This document shows, one piece after another, positions 1 to 11,667 of a DNA stretch of 64,000 nt. The notes beneath the pieces are model-generated. The model did not search any database. It was not told the origin of the DNA and saw only the letters and a list, made by a program, of their open reading frames with translations. The position numbers were made by a program, and so were the translations under genes. The DNA comes from Haemonchus contortus (lineage: Eukaryota; Nematoda; Chromadorea; Rhabditida; Trichostrongylidae). The stretch lies in assembly GCA_000469685.2 (NCBI GenBank), contig LS997565.1:6583005-6647004 (forward strand). Direction: 5' to 3'. The number at the start of each line of letters is the position of its first letter. Position 1 is the first letter of the stretch.

Positions 1-468
1 CTCATTCCATCTACTTGAACTCGCTGCAGCTTTCAAAACTCAGGTGGGTAAAAAAGGTGGCGATCGAAGGGGCACCCTTGGGCCTCATAGGGCTACTAAC
101 GCAACTCTCTTATGTGAAATTAGAACGTCGTCCTCTATCCACATGAATGCTGCAGATTACTTCTAAGTTGAAGTCATTGGCTTGACTCAGGAATACTGTA
201 GACGGTACAGTACAAACTGATTACGGTTACCTAGCAGCGGTTCTGATTTTTAATGCAGATTGTCACACAACGTGAAAATATTCTCGGATCGCTACAAACA
301 TTGGAAGGTGGAACGATTTCCATTGAAAAAGAAAAAAATCAACCTTTGAACGATTTGTGTTGCAGAGCTAATTCCGTTTGTAGTGCGTACGAAAATAATC
401 GGGACTAAGCTATAGTGAGAGTTCGGGGCAATGTAGGAGACTGTTGACTAACGTTCCGAATTCATGGG

Positions 469-490
469 AACATGGTCTCGGGTATAAAAA
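469..490 (+). promoter_or_regulatory. TATA-box core promoter of astacin copy A
   Basis: A TATAAAA box lies inside a block (ACATGGTCTCGG then the TATA element) that recurs upstream of copies B and C at nearly the same distance, about 175-185 bases, from the start codon. Retention of the block in all three copies while the surrounding bases diverge supports a real core promoter. Transcription would start about 30 bases downstream. No transcript data are available, so this is inference from position and conservation. Confidence 0.6.
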
Positions 491-627
491 GGCACTCTGG
501 AGTCATGTTCACCCATCAAGCTACATTTACTGGGCAACAAGGCCCTGTCATTGCTTGAATTGATACTCATTTTCATTATTATAAAGTAATCTTTGGAAAA
601 AAAGGACTCCTTACGGTTTTCCTGAAA

Positions 628-633
628 TTTCAG
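628..633 (+). promoter_or_regulatory. 3' splice acceptor before the copy A start codon (possible trans-splice site)
   Basis: A perfect nematode acceptor TTTCAG lies 26 bases before the ATG, and the same site is present in copies B (13,874-13,879) and C (31,012-31,017, TCTCAG). It either receives a spliced leader or closes a short 5'-UTR intron that starts after the TATA-linked first exon. The sequence alone cannot separate the two. Confidence 0.5.
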
Positions 634-659
634 TGTCACCCAGCTCAATCGGAATTGTA

Positions 660-3600
660 ATGCGACAGGGAATGATCGGTGTCTTGCTCCTTCTTACAGT
701 GCTATTCGACAGCAGCCTTTGTCTCTCTGAAAAAGGGAGAATTGCCCTGACAAAGGTATGTCCCACAATTTTTCATTCTTGAAAAAAGGAGTGTTCATAT
801 TTCAGTAGTTTTGGGGATTAGTTTGAATGTATCAAATGGGTCCATTCAAAAGCATTAGAAATTTGCGGCGGAGACGGACGAGCAGCGGCAAATTCCTCAC
901 TGTTCGTCCCTGAAACCGTATAGCTCTCATAATTGTTGGAAGCCCATCTGAAGCTTACTGTCAGCTCGAGCAGCCTTATCATGGTGGAATCCTTGGAAGC
1001 GCAGCCTCATGGGATCAGATGTAATTAGTGAGCTCAATTCCCAATGATGACGGAAGCGAAGACGAACGACGAACCTAAAAATGCGTCCTTCCTATACCAG
1101 TTCATTCTCAGCACTGTAGAATGCGCGATGACTTTGGGCAAGGGTGCCCGGACGAGTTTCTCGCCCGGTTGTGTAAGATGTGCATTCCCGTAATTAGATG
1201 GCTACATCAACCTCATGCCCGAGTTCCCATGAACGTCAATGGCTACTTTTCACACAACGTCGCTCCACACTACATGTGTGCTTCACATGGTCCATTTCCG
1301 AAGCAACCGTCCCAGGACCAGGAGACCCGTTTGACACGCCCCTAGTGGGCCACGCCCCTCCTGTCAAGGAGCTGCTAATTGGCGGAATATAGCTCTTATA
1401 ATACCACCGAAACAGCTCCTCGACATATCGACTTCTTAAAAACCAAAACTCACTCCAATATTATGGCTATAAGTAGATATTGTGATTGAAATGTCTGCAA
1501 GTTTCAGGCGTATGGAGGCATCAACATTGAAGAGCGTCGTGAGAGACTGAGAAATCTCGGTCTGAGTGCTTCGGAGCAAAACACCATATCAGGAACAGCA
1601 GGACAAACAACACTTGTAGACTCGACATCCGAAGACGTGAGTGTTTCCTCGCAGTCGCAGAATCTTTGACTTCTATTGAGCTCCTATTGAAGGTGTTGGA
1701 TGGAGAGACTACTGCGGTTGACGACGATTCGATCCTAGCGATAAATCGGAGGGAAGGAATTGATGAGTATTTGTATGGTGGCGATATGATCCTCACTGAG
1801 TGAGTAGCACTAAGACATTTATGTACCTGAAGAGTATGTATATGAAGTACCTGAATAACAACCAAAATCACACCTTCAGCATAATTAAAGGGGTGGGGGC
1901 TCCCAGGGCGATGGGAACTGTGCTAATCACCATCTACTCAAAAAAAAAACTTGCAGTAAAAGACCATGCTTCCAGTATTGACTCATTTCTTCCCGTTCAG
2001 GATTTCATGGTTGATACTGTTTGGCCACGACAGTTTATCTGCGAACTTAATTACCATACAAGTCAGTACTTCTGTTCGTCCCAATAAATTTGGTTCTATT
2101 GAATCGAACTTGGATACGGCCGTTTTGATTGCCATAGAGCGACATGAGCTGGACATCAGTTGCAAAGACCCCGAAGATCTTTGCAGATCGTTTTTTTTTG
2201 CTTTGTTCTGCTTTCAACCATCACAACTAGCTTGTGATGTTGATACAGTAACATGGAGGAGCCGCCCCGATTGTGTGTGGGTGGAGATACCCGGAACTCA
2301 CCCGTGTGGGTGGAGATACGTGGAGCTCACCGTTTTGTGGGACTTACTTGCTAGTCTGCAAGTGTCCCAAATTCGATTTTTCTGAAGCATATGTATTTCA
2401 GTTGCACTCTCAAATAGGTGAATAACTTCATTTCAATAAGGAGTAAGAAAATAATAAATAAAATGTGATTACCCAAGGGAAGTACCTTCTACAACTGCCT
2501 CCGGCTACTGAGATACCTAGTTGAAGAGAAATAATGAAAGTGATGGTGGAGAATAGTACAGCGGTGGCTAGAAAACCGGGACAAACTCCCAATTATGCGC
2601 AATTGCGTAGTGCTGGCTACAGTAGGCCAAAATTGCCGAAAAGTTCCTTCACTTGTCCCCATGGTTCAGTCTTCTGGGTTTCCAGCGTGTGTGCTACATT
2701 GTGAACCGTAGTACTGTTGAACTGTAAACCCTCAACAGGGCCGTCTTAACCTGCTTTTGGTTGCCTACATCGGCCAAGTCGTTCTCGGAACCCTTAAACA
2801 CCCAGTCTAAGCCCTTTTTTACGACAAGACGGGGTATTATGGGCTATCCTTAGAGGCTGCAAATTCACCCTAGGGGGATATTTTAGAAATGTGAAGCGAT
2901 AGCCGAACTATTCAATGAATTTTTAGGGAGCAGCTGAGTGCCCTGGAGCATCCCACTCGACAGAAACGTCAAATTCGCTCAGGTGCCAGGCGCTGGGAGA
3001 ACAACACGGTTTCTTACTATTTTGACGTCAATATAAGTAAGTTTGTCTTAATAAAAGTAGTGTCCCACCATTGAATCGCTACCTGAATTTGATTGTTTCA
3101 GCTGCTGCTAATCAAGATCTCGTGAGGACACATCTCAAATACATTAGCAACCGTACTTGCGTAAAATTTGTCGAGAATGCCAATGCGACAAATCGTATAA
3201 AGGTGATCGACGGAAGTGGATGTTGGTCCTACGTAGGAATGTTATCAAGAGAACAAGAACTCTCATTGGCTAGTGGATGCTTCAGTGTAAGTCTTCAGAA
3301 TAGGTGTAAAAATTTTTATAAATAGGTATTTTCAAATTTTCCTCCATGTAATCACTGTGTTCACTTCTTCACACGCTTCTTCATTGAATTTGTGAGAAGG
3401 TAGAAAGCTTGGAATAGCAGTAAAGAATCCCTTGTGACAAGCAGTAGGTAAGGTCGGTATGGCTGCTTTCATAGTCGGCCGGCGTGCCGAGGCAGTGCTA
3501 GGGGGGGAGGAGGGTGGCAGGCGGCCGAACAGCCCCTTCGAAAGGCTGAAAACAAAGAGGAACAAGTCCAAAAACCAAACAACCAGGGGCTTGTGCAAAT

Positions 3601-6600
3601 GGTTTTGGATCTTGTCTCTCGTCGTTTACAGCCCTTTGAAGGAGCTGACCGACCGTCTGCCTCCCTCCTCCCCCTAGCACTGCCTTGGCACGCCGGCACG
3701 CAGGCACGCACGCCGGCGGACTATGAAAGCAGCCTATGACCCCGACATGTGGCAAGAGGTGGCTTCCTACGGTTCAGTGTCCCCCCACTGATCTATGTAA
3801 GCTATGTAAGAAGCTTGCCAGCCCCGTCCCTTGTCTATAGAGCATCACGCTATGCGGTTCTGTCTTTGGACGAGTCTGCACAATAATGACTGCATGATTG
3901 TAAGCAGAGGCCAATAGAATACTATTTCATTAGTCGATTACCATTGAATTACTTCAGTGAAATGAATTTTTAAAGCAAGCCACTGTGGTACATGAGTTCA
4001 TGCATGCTTTGGGTGTACAGCACATGCACATGCGAAGTGACAGGGACAAATTCCTCAAAGTCAATTTGACATACGTGAATGTAAGTTTATCTAATCTCTT
4101 CGACTTTGTTATTTTTAAACACCGGTATCTCTCATCAGCACAACTCTCACAGCACGAGCGATCACCCTAACTCTCCCTATATAAGCATGTTGATGCTTTC
4201 AAGCTTCCGCAATCATAAGGAAGAAAGAGGTCTCATCCCATATTATGTAGATTTGGGAGAAAAGGTCATCTGACGCTCGCAACAACTTTTTTTAGTTTTA
4301 CAGTAGCCGTTTTTTGAATTAGTATCCAGGAAACATGAAAAAAGCTGAACATAGTCAATTTCATGTGGGTGGAGATTCCTGGACTTTGGCGCTGTCCCAA
4401 TTGAATTGACTCCAGGAAGTTCTCAGAAGGCAGAAGAGACATTAGCCTTATGTTTGAAAACCACATATAACACTTGGAATGGAATGTTCTGGGAGAAAAG
4501 AAAATAAGTTTGGTAGTCCCGTGGTTCAGGGAGAAGCTCTACTAGCAGTGCCACGGATTTTACACCACTATGTTCCTCTTGGATTCTCTTAAAATCCTGT
4601 TCGAATATCCATTGTAGATATAGGTAGCATGGAATAAGTATTAGGCATTAACCAATCCGACGTGGAGATTCACCCTACCATCTGTTATAAACCCGGGTCA
4701 TTTCATCGATGTAATACACCCATCGAGACATGGGTTTCGAGCAGCCATCTCCTTTCAAAGAGATTTAAGTCTGTTTCTACCTAAGGTTGATCTGTACTGC
4801 GATGAGAAGGCCCTACAAACAGCAGCCCTGCTCTTAAATTGTAGCAGAGCCAGACTGCCGAACCAGATTGATCTAAAAATAAATAATATTCTGTGGAGAG
4901 ACTAAAAAAATGTGCAAGATTTCAAGGTACTGATCTAATAAGGAGTTTTCTCGGTAATGTCTTTCATTAACCTCGAAAACTCATTGCCGCTTGACTTGTA
5001 CTCCCTTCAACTCCATGATGTTCCAGCCGAACTCGCAGCACAACTTCGCCAAAGATCCCAATTCACTAAATCTCACACCTTTCGAATACGGCAGTGTCAT
5101 GCAATATTCTAGCAATTCGTTCGTAATTCAGTCGTCCGATTAGTTTATTTACCTCTAACTTTCTATTTTTTCTTGAACAACATCTGAGCGAAGATGTTAC
5201 TCGAAAAAAGCTCAGATTCTCTACAAATGGAAACTCGATGACACCTCTCACAGCCGGATTTGGCCGTACTATGGGATCCCGACTTGTCTCTTTTTACGAT
5301 ATCAGAATGATAAATATCCACTACAAATGTAACGGTAAGTCTGAATATTTTCCCAAAAAATATTGATTGGAATTAATGTCCAATATTAGGTTTTGCGAAA
5401 AATATCTAAGGAAAATTCCGCAGATGTTCACCCCGATTCCCTGGAAGCTCCAGTGAAGCTTCTATTGAAGTTAAAGTTACTACCCACGCCCCAGTACACC
5501 CATAACATATCCAACCACCTTTTTCTTGATCCATATCGATAGAAGATATCGGAAGTCTTTCGAATTCTATCGGTATCTTTGGACTGAGGTGGTGTAGTGG
5601 CAAGTGGCGCACCACATCACACGCACGGTCAGGGTTCGAATCCTGGATCGATGCCCGCCTAGGCCAACCAAGCCTTCCATCCCTCCGGGGTCGGTGAACT
5701 GGTACCAACTCGTCTGGGAGGATAAAAGCACTGACTTGTACATCGGCTGGCCACCGCAATTCATTGTATAGGCAACATACGCACTCATTACGCCACTACG
5801 ATTCTGAATGGAAGTCGAGTGCGGGGGCGCATCCCTCAGACGGGATTGATTAATGCCAAAAACTTTATCCTTTTTTCGAACGGTATTTTTGAGTGATTCG
5901 AAAATTTTGGTGGGTGTTTACAATTAAAACAAACATCAACAACATGAAATAAGTTATCTCATTTTTTGTTCCTTTTAGTTCCATGTAACGGTCTGCCAAA
6001 AACGGCCAAATGCTTGAATGGAGGAGCACCCAATCCGAAGAATTGCAAAGTATGCCTTTGTCCACTCGGCTACGGTGGAGGTCTTTGTGGACAACGGGTG
6101 AGTCCAATACCTCTTTTCAGCTGCTTAGAACATAGAATGATGGAATTTACTAATGGTTTTGGCCCTGACTTGAGTTACTACAATTTCATTTGTTTCCAAT
6201 TTCAGTTTTTCATAAAAATAGAAATGGCTTTGAAGCAAATTACCACACTTAACTTCTGAACTGATCCTGTTATTCTTGGCCACCCTCCATTTCATGCCTC
6301 TAACCCTACTTTTTTCTCTCTTCCCTTCGTTTTCCTGGAAAATCAAAATCAAATTCACTCGAAACTGTTTTTTTAGAAGCCAGGATGCGGTGCAGCGTTA
6401 GTGGCCGCTAGCACTTGGAAGGGTAGGAATATTACTGTTGTCAGAAATACCACAACACCCACAAGTGAGCCTCACGTCACTTGCAACGACTGGATTACGG
6501 TACAGTGTTCTTCTTGGGAAATTCTGCATTAATCCGTCTTAATTGTAGTTCCTATTATTTATTATTTGATCCTATTGTGTGTTTTTTCCTGTCTTTAGGC

Positions 6601-9600
6601 TCCAGCCGGCAAGAAAATTCAAGTTCGTTTGATGAAACTGACGAATGTTCAGTGTCGTAACGGCTGTACAGTGAATGCGTTTGAACCGAAACTCATGGCC
6701 AATAAGGCAATAACAAATAGACGGTAATTTTCGCTCTAGAAAACTTTCAGATAATGGATAATTCGAATTGTCTGTCCTGAAATTCATGAAATATTTCTAG
6801 AAGTTCAGTGCATTATTTGAATTTTTTTTTGAAATCGAAATGTGACGAGTTTGTAAAAAATGGTCTTTTCCTGACAGTCAGCACAGCATCAGATGTAGTA
6901 TAAAAGATTCAATTTTGGACAAAACTTTCGGATATTTAATTCCTACTTATTACCCTTACCTAATAAAAATTACCACTCCTACACCCTCAAAATCAAGTGG
7001 ATTGGGCTGCTGCATCGATTTTTGTGGTCGAACGTTAGGCAGTATTCACAAAAGGCATGAAGGCGGTTACTATAGATGTATTGCTGTGTTTATTGTTTTC
7101 TGTAACTCTTCACGAGGTTTGTAAATGAGCTTTATTAGGCTGACGTTTCGGCGGGGTCGCCTTCTTCAGAGCCTGAAAGGATCATTACAATTTGTGACTA
7201 TCCGACCAAACGTCTCCACTGCCCTGCTAAAGTTCGAGGCCCTCAGAGCATGCAGGTGATCAAAGGAGAACCGCTCACCGTAGCTTTTGGATTCCTCGAA
7301 ACCACCCAGTAACCGACGATACCAATCGACTAGTGTCAGCTGGGGTAGCTCTTCATTCAAAATCGCTGCGGGAAAGCCAACTTTATATAAGGCCGCAGCC
7401 CTCGCGTGATTGCGAGACATTCCTCTCTGCGATCCATTTTTGGATCGGTGACTTGTATCCAAAATGCCTCGAGGGTTTTACGCGCGCATAGTTGCGACTC
7501 CTGTGCCACGACCTCCACAGTGACTTCAAAAAGGCCTCCGTTATGCTTGTTAATTCGGTGACTCCCTAAGGCAGTAGACTCTTTCGATCGTTTCATACCA
7601 TCTATGTGCTCTTTAATCCTCACGTGGAGTGAACTTGCCGTTTCGCCAATATACTCCTCACCACAATCACGGCAAGTAATCTTGTAGACCACCCCAGACA
7701 TGGTACAATCACCTTCCCTGCCAGCTGGGCAGACCACACAGTTTGAGGTTGTACAAAGGCGATCGTATAACCTGTTTCGAACCAGGCGCTTCTTTAGACT
7801 GAAAGGTGGTACGTTCACAATGGCAACAGCATTCTCCAAGCCCGATCTCTTTAGACACTTTCTGATAGTGGCACTGACCTCGTCAGAGATAAATGGTAGT
7901 ACAAAAGGAATCTTTCCATCGATCGAGGTACTACCATGTCTGAGGATCACACCGCCAGAGGAAGCTCTTCGTGTGGTTGAAAAATTGCAGTAGCCATTCA
8001 TCTGAGCAATATCGCTTGCCATTTTGATTGACTCTTTTCGCTCATCCTCTCCAGTGCAAACATTCTTAGCAGTGCGGAACGTATTCCTAACAACCGCTCG
8101 CTTCATGTAAAAAGGATGAGCAGAGTGATAATGGACAATGATATTCTTATTGCTGGGTTTTCTGTACCACTTCGTAACAATCATATCGCCTTGTATCCTC
8201 ACTTGAACGTTTAAGAAAGGGAGCCCATTTCCGGTCGGTTTTTCCCTAGTTAACTTGATGTGCTCTAATTGGGAGTTCAATAGGCCAAAACACACATCTA
8301 TTTCTTCCTGTGTCGCACAAACTATGAAGCAGTCATCTATATACCTGCATTAAAGTAAGGGCAGGTATTCAAGTGCAGGTGCTTCAATCTTGGCCATAAA
8401 TGCTATAGCCAGGACAGGTGCCAATCGCTGTCCCATAACTAGGCCTCTGGTTTGTGCGAAGTACCTCCCCGACCACTTGAAAATGTTGCAACTGAGACAC
8501 TCTTTCACAAGCGTCATCAGTTGGGATATAGACAGCCCTCGCATATTTATATCGTTTTGGTGCTGACTAAGAAGCTCAACTATTGCTTCCATAGCAGAAC
8601 CATTGCTGACATTTGTGTAGAGAGCTTCTACATCAAAGGATTCCATGACGCACGAACCACTAAATTGCAGTGCGCCAAGGCGATCCAAAAACATTTGGGT
8701 GTTTGTGAGGTGGGAGGGTATGAACTTGAGGAGCTGCGTTAGAATGGTATTAAGGAACCACGCAATTCGGTCAGTAGGACCCCCCACGCAGCTTATGATA
8801 GGACGGACTTTCACGGATGTTGGGTTGAGTGAAGCTAGGTCATCTGCATCCGAAAACTTGTGTGTTTTTATGAGCAGATATAGGACCGGACAACAAGGTG
8901 ACTCAAGCTTGAGCCGTGTTATCAACGTTGAACTCAATCCTGCTGACCGTGCTACTGAAACCCACATCCGATTCAGTCTACGAAACTGCGTTTGGAATTC
9001 CTTAACAGAAGCCGGGCGGTAGAGAGAGATGTCTCCCAGATGATGTTCTGTTATTTTATACTATAGAGTTCGTTACTATAGAGTTCGAAAGCGTCTGCAA
9101 AAAAGATTCACAAAAATCCGAGTCGTTTTTGGGATGTTTCAGAAAGTGCCATAGGAATATTTACAATAAAAGGGCACTGCTGAGACTGTTGAGCGTGTAT
9201 TATTTCTGAGACGCCATGACCGACCCTGGATGGATACCTCGAACCGCTATGAAGGGGCTAATAGCTCAGTCCTTGACAAAAGTGTCAGTGAATTCCAGTG
9301 GGTAGCAAAGCAGCAAAGAAGCCGAACTTGAACTCGTAAAGGAATATTTGGTAAATATGAAGAGGCAGTTTGGGCACTGTAGGGTGCACGGAACATGGAG
9401 CCGGCTATGTTAGGCACTTATGATGGATCCTTATGTAGCAATTCCATCTAGAAAAAACCAATAAAGGTTGTTGCAGCTGCTGGATAAGAGCTTCTTTCGA
9501 TCCTGAGGTTTTCTTAGCTGCAGCAGTTAGAGAGGTCTCATATTGAGACAAACTTAAAGCAAACGAGTTCTACTGAGAGGGTACATACTTCTGCGCGTTA

Positions 9601-9894
9601 TGCTTTTCCCTAGAAGCCCTTAACTTCGGGCCTCTTTATAATTACATCTGTGGAAAGGACATTTTCTCTGAATGGTAATATCATGTAACGACGAACTGGA
9701 ATGTGAATTCCTTATGATCCATTAGGTTGTCATTTACAATCGCAGAACTCTCTAGATTCTTGCTGCTTTTCAGATTGTGTTGCGATGCAGATCTGACCAC
9801 AATTCGTACCAGCAACATCAGCCCGATGCCGGTAGTCGCCTACACCAGCAGTAATGTCGCCACGACATTCTTTTACCACTACAGATTTATTTGA
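660..9894 (+). CDS. Astacin-family zinc metalloprotease, copy A (EGF- and CUB-like C-terminus)
   Basis: Secreted peptidase of family M12A. Exons by hand: 660-755, 1508-1636, 1681-1799, 2927-3036, 3102-3286, 3976-4080, 5027-5122, 5211-5334, 5979-6097, 6377-6499, 6599-6723, 9774-9894. All phases join and the sum is 1,452 bases, 483 residues plus stop. Residues 1-22 are a signal peptide. A propeptide ends at RQKR, a furin-type site, so the mature enzyme starts just after it. The zinc site is [11 protein letters not shown], the Met-turn is SVMQY, and the four catalytic-domain cysteines are present. An EGF-like module (from VPCNG to GGGLCGQR) and a CUB-like domain follow. The family Glu after the third zinc His is Met, and the Met-turn His is Gln. 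Exon 3 has a weak acceptor (GAG at 1680, or AAG at 1692). The last intron holds a Penelope-like element. The domain architecture is firm; individual splice sites need RNA support. Confidence 0.88.
3461..3734. mobile_element. GC-rich foldback MITE, copy 1 (intron 5 of astacin A)
   Basis: The element starts GGCTGCTTTCATAGTC and ends with the exact reverse complement, GACTATGAAAGCAGCC. It is flanked on both sides by TAT, a likely target duplication. The interior is very GC-rich (GCCGGC and GGGGGAGGAGGG tracts) in an otherwise AT-rich intron, and its two halves are largely complementary. No transposase is encoded. Related copies lie at 12,841 and 15,099. Confidence 0.85.
5581..5868 (+). mobile_element. 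tRNA-derived SINE, best preserved copy (intron 8 of astacin A)
   Basis: The 5' end carries a Pol III A-box-like segment (GGTGTAGTGGCAAGTGG) and, about 35 bases later, a perfect B box GGTTCGAATCC at about 5633-5643. It continues into a non-tRNA body with the recurring words CCCGCCTAGGCCAACCA and GGAGGATAAAAGCACTGAC. The same body is found in several more places in this window in both orientations. It is absent from the matching introns of copies B and C, so it inserted after the units separated or was lost from them. Confidence 0.8.
7137..7174 (-). ncRNA. Hammerhead ribozyme-like motif in the 3' end of PLE-1
   Basis: Read on the minus strand the order is AGGCT (stem I, 5' side), CTGAAGA (core CUGANGA), GGCG-ACCC-CGCC (stem II), GAAA (core), then CGTC and AGCCT (stem I, 3' side, an exact complement of AGGCT). 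The predicted cleavage lies after GTC. Stem III is minimal (ACGU), as described for hammerheads of Penelope-like elements, which are thought to act as dimers. All invariant core residues are present. Self-cleavage is untested. Confidence 0.78.
7357..9022 (-). pseudogene. Penelope-type reverse transcriptase/GIY-YIG endonuclease with one nonsense codon
   Basis: One reading frame runs the whole length except for a TAA at 8350-8352, four codons before the catalytic YIDD. PLE-2 has a Tyr codon at that place, so this is a point nonsense mutation. Visible motifs in order are [58 protein letters not shown], and a GIY-YIG nuclease ([19 protein letters not shown] with downstream Arg and Glu-His, preceded by a Cys-rich segment). 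The N-terminus is missing. The protein would copy element RNA and nick target DNA. The frame is otherwise open, which suggests recent loss. Confidence 0.88.
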
Positions 9895-9931
9895 TTTCTG
9901 CAAATTTTGTTGTTTATACGCAACAAACTTT

Positions 9932-9937
9932 AATAAA
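9932..9937 (+). terminator. Poly(A) signal of astacin copy A
   Basis: AATAAA lies 38 bases after the stop codon. Copies B and C carry AATAATT at the matching place, so only copy A keeps the canonical hexamer. Confidence 0.6.
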
Positions 9938-10552
9938 TAATAATATTGTGTGGTCTCTACAATGACTCGCGGTAGTCAGCCCCTGCACGAATCAGAGCTT
10001 TCTCTCCATATATGTTTGTATGATGCTCAAAGCGAATCATGGGACAACACTTCCTGAGTCCTGATACAATGGGTCTAGCGGGGAAAAGGGATAGCATGTC
10101 TTGCGAAGGAACTAGATAGTCAAGAAGCCAAGATTTTTGAAAAAATGTCGGAAAAAAGCTGTGAGCGTCAGATTTAGAAAAGGTGATGGTAATATCGTGG
10201 TGTAGCTACGTTTATCTCTATGTCACCTGAGCTCTCCTCGGGTTCCAAAGTAGTATGCCACTGTATACAGTTATTTGAGTGGAGCAGAAGAAGGGTCAAA
10301 AGCGATTTTTCATATATCATCAATGAGAAGAATCCAGCGGTCATAAGAATTACTTCAAATCATTCATTATGAAATGCACAGTCAATAAGATAAACTGAGC
10401 CCCATTATAGCCCCAAAATTTTGTGAGAGGCTAGAGACCTGGAGAAAGTTGACAACATTTGAGGACTTTACAGCAGATATCATGAAAAGCAGGGCTGGTA
10501 GGTCGGTAAATCAGAACGGCTTCATTCCAACGGGGCGCAAGAGTTTCAGTCC

Positions 10553-10600
10553 ATCTACTTGAAACCTGCACTCCAAACCACTGAAGCTCGTGCGGTCAAA
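10553..10600 (-). pseudogene. Relic of a tRNA-Sec gene in unit A
   Basis: A stretch containing TTGAAACCTGCACTCC, ACCACTGAAG matches the anticodon-arm and D-arm half of the intact tRNA-Sec genes of units B and C. It lies about 660 bases after the astacin stop, the same offset as in B (665) and C (693). The other half, including the T-arm and the 3' acceptor strand, is not recognisable. Position and partial identity together support a decayed copy; the match alone would be weak. Confidence 0.55.
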
Positions 10601-11037
10601 AGCACATACCATCACGATCCTAGATGTTGGTACAGGTGCCGTCGGTCATATTTGAAGCTGCTATTTTGCCATGTTCAATGCGGCAAATTCTTCGAATCTA
10701 TACCTCGTGAACAGTGTGGAAAGTATTCTGCTGACTTCTCTTCTGTAGTATGGTTCACGATCTTGGAGAGGTCCCAGTCGAAGCATTCACGTCAAAATTT
10801 CGTGGCAAGATTCAAAGGAAGCCGCTAAAGGTTTGCTATAAAAATGAAGAGTAGTAAAGACATTCCTTTGATGAACTCCTGAAAAAATTGCTTGGAGTAG
10901 AAACCATAAATCCAGCGACTCTTGAAGAGCCCTCCGCGTCATAGTCTTCTGTCAGTCGTGAAGGCGATTGAAGGAGGCGATTGCAAGTACATCAGTATAA
11001 TTCATCACGTTCATCACGTACACAGTGGTATTGGGAT

Positions 11038-11076
11038 CTCGGCGGCGCAGTGGTTAGCAAGGTGCTGCTCCCTGTA
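11038..11076 (+). mobile_element. Short tRNA-like (A-box) SINE fragment
   Basis: The segment GGCGGCGCAGTGGTTAGCAAGGTGC has the look of a tRNA 5' half with an A box. No B box or SINE body follows in recognisable form. It may be the head of a second SINE family or a tRNA fragment. Confidence 0.3.
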
Positions 11077-11586
11077 GGGAAAAAGAGAACAATCTTACCG
11101 TGAAATAGGAGGAAAAACAACCCTTTCAGACATTTTCTAAGCCAGTTTATCCATATGGTCACCTAGCCCAATGTAAAGAGCACTTCAAGTCAATTCACTT
11201 CGATGCAGAAGGATGTTGAGAGTTGTGTTGATCATCCATTTTGACCTCTCCAGTCAATCTTTTTGGGGGTTCGGGACAAGTCGATTTGATTGCCCTAACC
11301 TAGGACTCCAGGACTTGATGCTTCTAGGTTTTTGTTTATGTTTATGTTCCTCTTAATCTTATCTCACCGTTTTCCTTCTTTATCAATTTTAACTAGTCCC
11401 ATTCGAGTCTTGTCTGATGAGATTTACCAATCGGAGCTGTCGCAATCATTTTCTACAAAGTACTTCTCCATCGAAATTCTTTTTAATTCAACCTCCCAGT
11501 CATTTTTTATTTAACCAATGACCTGATTTATGAATCTAATCAGTCTCGACTTGTAATGGCAATTTAAACTTTCTTTTGCTTTTCAG

Positions 11587-11667
11587 AAACTCCCTCCAAA
11601 GAGAAATTCGTCTTCAAAAAACAATAGCACTCACAACGAGAGCCATTTCCCTTCCGAACCGAAGTAA
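11587..11667 (+). other. Putative exon after astacin A, conserved in position in all three units
   Basis: A TTTCAG acceptor opens a 26-codon frame rich in Ser, Asn and Lys, ending in TAA. Acceptor and frame recur at 24,026 (unit B) and 40,875 (unit C), about 1.7-1.9 kb after each astacin stop. In B and C the frame shares SLKAPAE and a basic KERKPRKK-like run. It could be an alternative last exon or part of a small separate gene. No upstream exon was found that fits it. Confidence 0.3.

Larger units (their letters stand above)
7076..9071 (-). mobile_element. Penelope-like retroelement PLE-1 (5'-truncated, RT plus GIY-YIG)
   Basis: The element reads on the minus strand inside the last intron of astacin A. 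It encodes the C-terminal two thirds of a Penelope-type polyprotein: reverse transcriptase, then a GIY-YIG endonuclease. The 3' end carries a hammerhead-like motif followed by AATAAA. An 11-base direct repeat GTTACTATAGA at 7066-7076 and 9072-9082 is a good candidate target-site duplication, so the element lies between them. The N-terminal part of a full-length element is missing. Copies B and C lack it, so it is a later insertion. Confidence 0.85.

Noticed and set aside
3469..3755. Overlapping open frames on both strands rich in Pro, Ala, Arg and Gly
   Set aside because: They arise from the GC-rich foldback element, where stop codons are rare by composition.
10559..10828. 89-codon + strand frame after astacin A
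   Set aside because: Begins inside the tRNA-Sec relic and has no counterpart frame in units B or C.
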